From contig JAFADQ010000057.1 of assembly GCA_023424725.1 (NCBI GenBank), positions 1 through 19,664 of the forward strand: 19,664 nt of DNA. The letters are read 5' to 3'. The notes below the pieces were generated by a model that saw nothing but the letters and a program-made list of their open reading frames with translations, had not been told where the DNA came from and did no database searches. The position numbers and the translations under genes were made by a program. Source of the stretch: Bacteroidota bacterium. Lineage in GTDB: Bacteria; Bacteroidota; Bacteroidia; Cytophagales; Hymenobacteraceae. Every line of letters begins with the position of its first letter. Position 1 is the first letter of the stretch. Below, one piece after another: positions 8,006 through 12,894 of the stretch.

Positions 8006-8224
8006 TTAAAGTGCTTCTTCCCGGCTAAGGCCAAGAGTGCGCAGGTTAGAACGGATTACCATTTCCGGCACGGGCGAAATATGGGTCTGTAAGGTAATAG
8101 GGCGGGGTAAATCACTCCTGCTCCATATTTCGTGGCCGCCTTTCACGCGGATTTGTTTACAACCCACTGCCTCCAGCAATTTCCGGAATTTCCGCAGCGG
8201 CATGTTACCAAACGAGGGAGTCAT
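8006..8224 (-). CDS. hicA: HicA-type mRNA interferase toxin
   Basis: A 72-residue HicA-like protein with the small double-stranded-RNA-binding-like fold: LRKFRKLLEAVGCKQIRVKGGHEIWSR, where H31 corresponds to the catalytic histidine of the family, followed by ITLQTH and the closing helix MVIRSNLRTLGLSREE. HicA toxins cleave mRNA and are blocked by HicB. The ATG overlaps the HicB stop in a TAATG arrangement, so translation is coupled. An alternative start, MPLRKF at 8203, would also give a family-length toxin. It sits between repeat U copy A and relic-repeat copy B. Confidence 0.85.
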   Translation of the reverse strand: MTPSFGNMPLRKFRKLLEAVGCKQIRVKGGHEIWSRSDLPRPITLQTHISPVPEMVIRSNLRTLGLSREEAL

Positions 8225-8616
8225 TACGCCACTAATTCCTGAAGTTCAATTTCTTCGTGGTATTTCCGGATGTCGTTAAGCTCCAGAATCTCCTGAAGCT
8301 CTTCGTTTTGCATTACTAAATCCTTAAAATCAGGCGCTGTGGCAGTAAACAACATTCCTTGCTTTTCAACCTTCCAGCCCAGGCTTTTAAGTTCTTCTTC
8401 CAGTGTGTTCTTATTGCCGGTATAGCGCAAAAACTCCTCCAGCACTACTCTGAACGACTGCCGGGCCTCCGATTCGGTTTTGCCATACCCGTACAAATCG
8501 AGGGCGGGAGCATATACCATAAAGGTTTCGTCTTTATAAAACGCGACAACCGAAAGCCCAAAGGTGGCTTTGCCGTGCGCGCTTGAAAAAGTACCTTGTG
8601 CCTGAAGTTTTGCCAT
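8224..8616 (-). CDS. hicB: HicB-type antitoxin
   Basis: A 130-residue HicB-like antitoxin. The N-terminal half has the partial RNase H-like HicB fold, with FYKDETFMVYAPALDLYGYGKTESEARQSFRVVLEEFLRY; the glycine-rich turn and the E-A-x-x-S-F helix are typical. The C-terminal half is helical and acidic and may mediate toxin or DNA contact. The frame extends two codons upstream to a TTG at 8622, but the ATG at 8616 is preferred. Gene order is antitoxin then toxin, with a 1-bp overlap. A consensus -7 element ends only 3 bp before this ATG, which would give a nearly leaderless transcript. Confidence 0.8.
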   Translation of the reverse strand: MAKLQAQGTFSSAHGKATFGLSVVAFYKDETFMVYAPALDLYGYGKTESEARQSFRVVLEEFLRYTGNKNTLEEELKSLGWKVEKQGMLFTATAPDFKDLVMQNEELQEILELNDIRKYHEEIELQELVA

Positions 8617-8619
8617 TAC

Positions 8620-8627
8620 CAAATTTA
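8620..8627 (-). promoter_or_regulatory. -7 promoter element for hicBA
   Basis: On the - strand this reads TAAATTTG (TAnnTTTG). It is so close to the ATG at 8616 that transcription would begin at or just before the start codon, implying a leaderless mRNA. Confidence 0.45.
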
Positions 8628-8664
8628 GTAAACTATACTTAGAATAAACGCTTTTACTGTTTTT

Positions 8665-8820
8665 TTAGTTTAACGGCATATTCCTTTCTCCCAGCACATT
8701 TTTTGCCTCTTGCAGGTCGGTTTCCATGGCGCAGCCTTTGGGGCCTTGCGGGGCGGCTTCGGCCAGGGTGTTGGCCATAAACAAATCGCGGAACCCGGTT
8801 TCTTTCAGCTCCTGTATGGC
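8665..8820 (-). pseudogene. mfd relic B, internally deleted
   Basis: On the - strand this encodes IQELKETGFRDLF, then a diverged linker ending CAMETDL, directly joined to EAKNVLGE. The first part matches intact Mfd IQELKETEFRDLF...CSIETDL (around 13317-13434); the second matches the extreme Mfd C-terminus DLEVAKNVLGE (12907-12943). The join falls in AGGTCGGTT, which occurs in intact mfd at both 12935-12943 and 13319-13327. An in-frame 384-bp deletion between these 9-bp direct repeats explains the structure. It is not a functional gene. Orientation is the same as mfd. Confidence 0.8.
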
Positions 8821-8879
8821 GGCGGGGAATGTTTTATTGGGGCTGTGGGAGGTAAAAAATGGGGTGTTGGAGAGGAAAG
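8713..8879. repeat. Composite repeat B (mfd relic plus unit U)
   Basis: About 165 bp that recurs at 9501-9665 with only a handful of differences, one of them a 1-bp deletion. It consists of an mfd-derived part (to about 8820) and unit U (8827-8879). Copies B and C form direct repeats around the RelE/ParE-type module, so homologous recombination between them could excise it. The remaining bases 8880-9023 hold the promoter region of that module. Confidence 0.82.
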
Positions 8880-8989
8880 TTACCTGTTTGAAAGGCAAAA
8901 GCGGGCGCCTGCGCCGGTGAGGGCTCTACAAGGTAAGTTACTTTTATTCCATTTGCGGTATATACAGGCCCTAAACGCACTAAATTACG

Positions 8990-9007
8990 TAACTTTGGGT
9001 TAGTTAC
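8990..9007 (+). promoter_or_regulatory. Promoter and candidate operator of the RelE/ParE-type module
   Basis: TAACTTTG (8990-8997) matches TAnnTTTG and lies 27 bp before the antitoxin ATG. It overlaps an inverted repeat GTAACT (8989-8994) / AGTTAC (9002-9007) with a 7-nt spacer. This placement suits autorepression by the antitoxin or toxin-antitoxin complex, which is usual for type II modules. Confidence 0.5.
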
Positions 9008-9023
9008 TTATACATTATTTGCC

Positions 9024-9224
9024 ATGGAAACTTTTTATATAACTCCGAAAACCGCAGCAGAACGGCAGCGGATTATCAAGGCTCTTGAAGCTGTAGGCGT
9101 TGAACCTAAAACCTTAACTCGTGAGCAGCAGGAAATGGCAGGACTTTACCTGGCCATGCAGGAAGGCAAGAAAACCAAACCGGTGTCGCGGGCTACTGTT
9201 ATGCGCACACTCAGGATGGAATGA
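9024..9224 (+). CDS. Putative type II antitoxin (RelB-like/DUF2683-like)
   Basis: A 66-residue protein, METFYITPKTAAERQRIIKA at the N-terminus, resembling small Bacteroidota antitoxins that precede RelE-like toxins. The N-terminal strand could form a ribbon-helix-helix-type dimer, and the charged C-terminus would wrap the toxin; both are inferred. It overlaps the toxin gene by 4 bp (ATGA, 9221-9224), indicating translational coupling. It is bracketed, with its toxin, by composite repeats B and C. Confidence 0.72.
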   Translation: METFYITPKTAAERQRIIKALEAVGVEPKTLTREQQEMAGLYLAMQEGKKTKPVSRATVMRTLRME

Positions 9225-9478
9225 AAGTAACCTTCCGGACAAGCTTTGACAAAGACGCAAAGCGGATAAAAGACAAAACCGTGCGGCAAGCAATTGGGAA
9301 GGCTATACTTAATGTAGAAGCAGCTTCACGGCTTGCCGACATTAAGGGCCTGAAGAAGATGACAGGTTTCAAGAACTCCTATCGCATACGGGTTGGCAGC
9401 TACCGGATTGGAGTTGAAATAACAGACGGAGTGGCAGATTTCGTGCGTGTTCTGCCAAGAGACAGCATTTATGATTAA
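9221..9478 (+). CDS. RelE/ParE-family toxin
   Basis: An 85-residue RelE/ParE-superfamily toxin: MKVTFRTSFDKDAKRIKDK (strand then basic helix), a helix with IKGLKKMTGFKNSYRIRVGSYRIGVEI, and the final strand VADFVRVLPRDSIYD. The YRIRVGSYRI signature and the C-terminal R/D-S-I-Y are typical of the group. Members either cleave mRNA on the ribosome (RelE, YafQ) or poison gyrase (ParE); the sequence alone does not decide. The gene overlaps its antitoxin by 4 bp and ends just before relic C. Confidence 0.85.
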   Translation: MKVTFRTSFDKDAKRIKDKTVRQAIGKAILNVEAASRLADIKGLKKMTGFKNSYRIRVGSYRIGVEITDGVADFVRVLPRDSIYD

Positions 9479-9489
9479 TACCCATAGCC

Positions 9490-9607
9490 GGGAGCACATC
9501 CAGGCCAGTTTCCATGGCGCAGCCTTTGGGGCCTTGCGGGGCGGCTTCGGCCAGGGTGTTGGTCATAAACAAATCGCGGAACCCGGTTCTTTCAGTTCCT
9601 TTATGGC
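9490..9607 (-). pseudogene. mfd relic C
   Basis: On the - strand it reads ELKE-like remnants, then NTLAEAAPQGPKGCAMETGLDVL, colinear with intact Mfd ...CSIETDLDVL. A 1-bp deletion near the ELKETGFRD segment shifts the frame relative to copy B. It is otherwise the same sequence as relic B but lacks the internal deletion, continuing past ETDL into LDVL. This suggests C is closer to the ancestral form and B lost 384 bp later. Confidence 0.75.
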
Positions 9608-9665
9608 GGCGGGGAATGTTTTATTGGGGCTGTGGGAGGCAAAAAATGGGGTATTGTAGGGGAAA
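9501..9665. repeat. Composite repeat C (mfd relic plus unit U)
   Basis: Second copy of the composite repeat at 8713-8879, including unit U at 9614-9665. It closes the direct-repeat bracket around the RelE/ParE-type module. Beyond it base composition becomes markedly AT-rich. Confidence 0.8.
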
Positions 9666-9709
9666 CTAATTAGACGATTGCGCAAGAAAAACTTAGCTTA
9701 ATGCTACAG

Positions 9710-10243
9710 TTAATCACTAATTTTAAAAGATTGAATTGTGCTAAAAAACTTTCCATTATAAAGGGGAAGTGAGTTTTCATTACATGCGGCCGATATAGTA
9801 ATTATCCTATTATCATAAATAGTATAGTAAAAGATATTATACACGATTGATTCATTATCAGGTTTAGCTGTTATATGGATAAAGAATGCTGGTAATTTAC
9901 CCAAATTAGTACTGCCTGATTTGACAAATCGCGGCTCAGGAAGCTTTCTACTTAATTGTTCTTCCCATTTCTCAGGTGTAATTTTATCTAGTCCTAAATC
10001 CCCTAAAGTATATTTTTCATCTCCTTTAATTTCTCTGACATCTATCATTATCACGGCATCGCCCTGAGCAGACACACATTTAAAGTCTACATTTTCGCCA
10101 GTTATTTCGGTGGTCTGAAATCCTTTAGGCACTTGAATTGAATAATCAAATCTAACACTCGAATAATTAATTTGACTAAAAGTATTGAATCTGATAACGA
10201 AACTAAGTGAAACAACAAAAATTACAAAAGCTATTACTTTCAT
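9710..10243 (-). CDS. Small secreted protein, possibly PsbP-like fold
   Basis: A 177-residue protein with an N-terminal hydrophobic signal-like segment (MKVIAFVIFVVSLSFVI). The mature part begins with a strand pattern RFDYSIQVPKGF and ends with LPAFFIHITAKPD...YYTIYDNRIITISAAC, a layout reminiscent of PsbP/DcrB-like proteins. That resemblance is tentative and no catalytic residues are evident. It is divergent from the gene at 10328, and the two share an 84-bp AT-rich intergenic region. The similar layout of the two proteins (short N-terminal strand with P-x-x-W/F, C-terminal ITA/YLIAK block) suggests distant paralogues. The low GC content points to acquisition by transfer. Confidence 0.7.
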   Translation of the reverse strand: MKVIAFVIFVVSLSFVIRFNTFSQINYSSVRFDYSIQVPKGFQTTEITGENVDFKCVSAQGDAVIMIDVREIKGDEKYTLGDLGLDKITPEKWEEQLSRKLPEPRFVKSGSTNLGKLPAFFIHITAKPDNESIVYNIFYYTIYDNRIITISAACNENSLPLYNGKFFSTIQSFKISD

Positions 10244-10327
10244 TTGTTTTACATAAATTTTATAAACTTTTTTACAAAGATTCAGACCAATATTACCTAT
10301 ATTTCTTCACAATGAAAACCATATAAC

Positions 10328-10885
10328 ATGAAAATCCTAAGAACTTTGCTCATATTATGTATAATATGTTTAACAAACTCACATTCGACATCCGGCCAAA
10401 AAGTAAATCCTTATGCATCCATTGTTTGGGAGGAATCTAACCTTGTTGAATTCGGAATCAAATTATATTATCCCAATGACTGGATTCTGGGTAATGCCAA
10501 TTCTACTATAACAAAATGGGTAGTTGTTCCAAATTTTGAAGCCAAAGGAAATATAGTTCTGAAAATGATGCCGTGGGACTTTAAACCTATATTTAGCTCC
10601 TATTCCTCACCTCAATTTAAAAATGATTTATTACCTAATTCCCTCTACAGTGATTTGACCTTTGTTGTTTATGACAATAAATATAAAGTGGCTGGCCAGG
10701 ATGCCCTATTCACCTACTTAATTGCAAAAGGAAAATTCGTGGATGAGCTTTATCAAGAAATAATTTTCCAATGGTGGAAAGATGGAATTTTATATACGCT
10801 TCAGGGGGCCTTTGGAGTTGAGATGTTGAAAAAGGATGAAATCGAATTAATTCAAAAAATGGCTGATAAGATAAAATTTCAATAG
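10328..10885 (+). CDS. Small secreted protein, distant paralogue of the divergent neighbour
   Basis: A 185-residue protein with a signal peptide (MKILRTLLILCIICLTNSHSTSG), so it is probably exported. After VEFGIKLYYPNDWILG come alternating strands and helices, ending with AGQDALFTYLIAKGKFVDELYQEIIFQWW and a C-terminal helix. This matches the general PsbP-like layout seen for the - strand gene at 9710, but no specific function can be assigned. A near-consensus element TATATTTC precedes the gene. Like its neighbour it is AT-rich. Confidence 0.7.
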   Translation: MKILRTLLILCIICLTNSHSTSGQKVNPYASIVWEESNLVEFGIKLYYPNDWILGNANSTITKWVVVPNFEAKGNIVLKMMPWDFKPIFSSYSSPQFKNDLLPNSLYSDLTFVVYDNKYKVAGQDALFTYLIAKGKFVDELYQEIIFQWWKDGILYTLQGAFGVEMLKKDEIELIQKMADKIKFQ

Positions 10886-11002
10886 AAAGATTTTACAAAA
10901 TCAATAGCTGTTTGAATATTACCTCCATCTCTCCTTCATCTCTTTTAACTCAATTTTACTTTTTTCTAAGTTTATAGCCTAAGCGGAATAATATCAGGCC
11001 GT

Positions 11003-11389
11003 TTATGAGCTTAAATCTGTTTCCGCGAGTGCAGCTTTAATATATTTCCTTAAACCTTCTTCCACCTTTTTCTTGCCAGCAATACTATTGTCATAAAATA
11101 AAGTTCTAAAAGGTGAGACATCAAAAGGGAGTTTAGTGGATCTTTCGGCAATCAAAATAGTTGGTTTGTTCAAAGCATGTGCGTATCCCACCTCATAAAA
11201 CACATTTGGATTAGCAGGTGATATTTCTGCAATGACGATTTTACTTTCTTCCAGTTGCCTGGTAATATCTGCTATTATTAACCCAGGGCCGAAAGTTTCA
11301 TCTGCTCTAACAACTGAAAGGTTTAACTCTTCACACACGACCGAGATTACGTCTTTATACAATTCATCATATGGTGAAGAAAACTGCAT
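11003..11389 (-). CDS. TIR-like/nucleoside deoxyribosyltransferase-like domain, 3' part of a split gene
   Basis: 128 residues with a Rossmann-like domain: MQFSSPYDELYKDVI, then LIIADITRQLEESKIVIAEISP, and the signature NPNVFYEVGYAHALNKPTILIA, in which E66 occupies the position of the catalytic glutamate in TIR and nucleoside 2-deoxyribosyltransferase-like proteins. Such domains cleave N-glycosidic bonds of nucleotides (for example NAD+) or bind nucleotides, and are frequent in anti-phage systems. The frame continues upstream without a shift: NFIVERETPKAFVV precedes this ATG up to a TAG at 11432-11434, beyond which lies the LamG-like part. The family's usual KxFVVMxF start confirms that this ATG is internal. 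Function in defence is inferred. Confidence 0.75.
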   Translation of the reverse strand: MQFSSPYDELYKDVISVVCEELNLSVVRADETFGPGLIIADITRQLEESKIVIAEISPANPNVFYEVGYAHALNKPTILIAERSTKLPFDVSPFRTLFYDNSIAGKKKVEEGLRKYIKAALAETDLSS

Positions 11390-11431
11390 AACTACAAAGG
11401 CTTTTGGTGTTTCCCGTTCTACAATAAAATT

Positions 11432-11926
11432 CTATACAATTATATTGTACTCACTCTGTGCCCAAAGTCCAACTTGGCTTATTGGTAAATTATAGGGTAG
11501 ATTAGTTTTTATAACAACAATACCATCCACTGTTAAGGAAGCGATCGAACCTCTTAATTCAAGCTCAACCCGGTACTTTCTATTAGCAGTTAACGTAGCG
11601 TAGTTGCCTGCACTCGCATGAAGAGTCCACGAACCCGTAAAACTTCTAATCGAGTATAGACTGCCTCCTCCTCCTAATCCAGCTGTCACTATGTGCCCTG
11701 ATGCAGGGTCGAAATAAAATACAATTTCTAAAATGGATGGGTAGCTTACATTTGTAAAAGTTACATCTGCAGAAATTTTCCCACCTCCGAAGTAATGGTT
11801 ACAAATGAAATTCCCTATGGCCGCAACCTTTTGTTGCTTTTCATACTCCTCCTGCCCCCCTATGAATTCTAACTTACCATTTTCAGAGGTAAAGTCTCCA
11901 AATATTGCCGTCCAATTTGTATTCAT
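11432..11926 (-). CDS. LamG/concanavalin-like domain, 5' part of a split gene
   Basis: 164 residues forming a jelly-roll-like (LamG or 3-keto-disaccharide hydrolase-like) domain: WTAIFGDFTSENGKLEF, FGGGKISADVTFTN, then YRVELELRGSIASLTVDGIVV and ISQVGLWAQSEYNIIV. No signal peptide is seen, so the full product would be cytoplasmic, which is unusual for this fold and fits a ligand-sensing module fused to an effector. It ends at a TAG (11432-11434), directly in frame with the TIR-like part. A consensus -7 element lies 25 bp upstream. Confidence 0.7.
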   Translation of the reverse strand: MNTNWTAIFGDFTSENGKLEFIGGQEEYEKQQKVAAIGNFICNHYFGGGKISADVTFTNVSYPSILEIVFYFDPASGHIVTAGLGGGGSLYSIRSFTGSWTLHASAGNYATLTANRKYRVELELRGSIASLTVDGIVVIKTNLPYNLPISQVGLWAQSEYNIIV

Positions 11927-11950
11927 AAATGCAGCCCCGTATTAAAAAAT

Positions 11951-11958
11951 CAAATATA
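11951..11958 (-). promoter_or_regulatory. -7 promoter element of the LamG-TIR-like gene
   Basis: TATATTTG on the - strand, an exact TAnnTTTG match, 25 bp before the ATG at 11926. A TTG lies 22 bp further upstream, as expected for a -33 contact. It sits between the mfd relic stop (11992) and the gene. Confidence 0.6.
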
Positions 11959-11991
11959 ACACATCCAACCATATTATAACCAAGCCCCCCC

Positions 11992-12216
11992 TCACTTCAT
12001 CTCTCCCAGCACATTTTTTGCCACTTCCAGGTCGGTTACATCTTCCACAATCACATTCAGCTTGCCTTTCAGTTCTTTCAGGCGGCTTTTGCGCGGGTGG
12101 GTTTGCACGTACTTCAGTATGCGGCCGAAAACTTCACCCTGGAAGTAGCGCTCGTTGTTTTCGGTGGGGATGTAGCCGCGCAGCACTTCTTTTTTCAGGG
12201 TTAGTTTCTCGAAGCC
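11992..12216 (-). pseudogene. mfd 3'-end relic (last 73 residues)
   Basis: A colinear, indel-free copy of the mfd 3' end: 11998-12216 aligns to 12904-13122. The encoded residues, from GFEKLTLKKEVL to VAKNVLGEMK, are identical to intact Mfd. I count 12 nucleotide differences over 219 bp, all synonymous. The relic stops with TGA right after MK, whereas intact mfd has MKL then TAG. Homology ends abruptly at the GFE codons on one side. It is a fragment without the helicase core and cannot function. Confidence 0.9.
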
Positions 12217-12220
12217 AATG

Positions 12221-12257
12221 TACAAACAAAAACAGCAGCTCCTATTGGGGCTGCTGT
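12221..12257 (-). terminator. Terminator downstream of the small-gene block
   Basis: Stem ACAGCAGCTCC (12232-12242) with GGGGCTGCTGT (12247-12257), a 4-nt loop and one G-T pair. On the - strand it is followed by TTTTTGTTTGT. It ends at the junction with the mfd relic, about 19 bp after the stop of the 53-residue gene. Confidence 0.8.
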
Positions 12258-12275
12258 CTTCTTTCAAATCGCTTC

Positions 12276-12437
12276 TTATAAAATGGGTTTGTAACCCCGA
12301 ATTTTTACCGGTTCTATTCTTTTTATTCCTGCCAGGTACTCTTCAACAGTCGGATACGGCCGCTGTGTTTGCTGGCTGGTTTCAGTAGCTTTCTGCGAAG
12401 ATTGCTCTGAAGGCTTTGACAATGGCTTCCTTTTCAT
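12276..12437 (-). CDS. Small 53-residue protein, unknown
   Basis: A short gene with start ATG at 12437 and stop TAA at 12276-12278. The product begins MKRKPLSKPSEQSS, has a polar Q/T/S-rich stretch, then a conserved-looking PYPTVEEYLAGIKRIEPVKI and RGYKPIL end. Its start overlaps the end of the upstream split gene by 56 bp in another frame, and a terminator follows 19 bp after its stop. That context supports a real final gene of the block. The function is not recognised; a partner or antitoxin of the upstream gene is possible but unproven. Confidence 0.55.
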   Translation of the reverse strand: MKRKPLSKPSEQSSQKATETSQQTQRPYPTVEEYLAGIKRIEPVKIRGYKPIL

Positions 12438-12642
12438 GTTTATGCTCCTTACTTATTACAAATATATGGCTATATTCGCTGAATACAAAGACTTCGAACC
12501 TTTGCTGCCGGGCCAAAATCTCTTTATACACCTGAAAACGCCTGGTATTCTCTTCTGCATCCTCATGCAAAAGCGCGGCTGCCACTATTCCAAACGCCTT
12601 CACTTGCTTTTTAGTTGCAACTTCGAGCATTATCCGCAGCAC
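12382..12642 (-). CDS. 3' part of a split unknown Bacteroidota gene
   Basis: 86 residues in the frame beginning GTG at 12642: MLRIMLEVATKK, KAFGIVAAALLHEDAEENTRRFQVYKEI, FSEYSHIFVISKE. It resembles the C-terminal half of small Bacteroidota proteins with an NT(R/K)RFxVYKK-type motif (recognised by pattern only). AGGAG lies about 5 nt before the GTG, so independent translation is possible. However the frame runs upstream through YSGGRLGAT to a TAG at 12670-12672 and then into the 5' part without a shift. The two probably form one gene broken by an amber codon. Confidence 0.55.
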   Translation of the reverse strand: MLRIMLEVATKKQVKAFGIVAAALLHEDAEENTRRFQVYKEILARQQRFEVFVFSEYSHIFVISKEHKHEKEAIVKAFRAIFAESY

Positions 12643-12669
12643 CGTTGCTCCTAATCTTCCACCGGAATA

Positions 12670-12891
12670 CTACTTTGTCATTACCCTGAATTTTTCGGGA
12701 TGCTGGGTTTTAGCGTAAAAGTCAACGGTAAACAAGCCATCATTATATTCCTTTATCTCCACCAGGTATTTGCGCCGCGAACTTCCTTTATGGATGAAAA
12801 ACTTATATACATGCACAAACCGGCAAAGGGTTTCCTTTTTAAAAGTGTGGTTGGTTTGAACAAAATTGTATTCTAACGGCGAATCGATCAT
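12670..12891 (-). CDS. 5' part of a split unknown gene, starting 3 bp after mfd
   Basis: 73 residues beginning MIDSPLEYNFVQTNHTFKKE, with KYLVEIKEYNDGLFTVDFYAK and ending FRVMTK at a TAG (12670-12672). Strand and aromatic patterns look like a small alpha/beta protein. The ATG lies 3 bp after the mfd TAG and in the mfd frame, so it is probably translated from the mfd transcript by coupling. In frame after the TAG come YSGGRLGATVLRIMLEV and the rest of the domain; the intact gene would be 12382-12891, about 169 residues. Function unknown. Confidence 0.55.
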   Translation of the reverse strand: MIDSPLEYNFVQTNHTFKKETLCRFVHVYKFFIHKGSSRRKYLVEIKEYNDGLFTVDFYAKTQHPEKFRVMTK

Positions 12892-12894
12892 AGA

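Larger units (their letters stand above)
11003..11926 (-). pseudogene. LamG-TIR-like fusion gene interrupted by one in-frame TAG
   Basis: Reading from ATG at 11926 to TAA at 11003-11005 gives 306 residues and a single TAG (position 165). The protein is coherent on both sides, so this was one gene. Either a nonsense mutation inactivated it, or low-level readthrough joins the two domains. Confidence 0.7.

Noticed and set aside
8710..9003. Open frames on the + strand across the relic repeats (8710-9003, 8726-8920, 9447-9659)
   Set aside because: They are produced by the repeated sequence itself; the meaningful reading is the mfd-like frame on the - strand.
12240..12252. TATTGGGGCTG in the terminator loop region, shared with repeat U
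   Set aside because: Only 11 bp match, with no extended similarity, and it is explained by the terminator stem; probably chance.
11432..12672. Genome-wide reassignment of UAG as sense
   Set aside because: TAG ends the acyl-CoA dehydrogenase, kinase, T9SS protein, secreted protein at 10328 and mfd at natural protein ends, so it acts as a stop in this genome.
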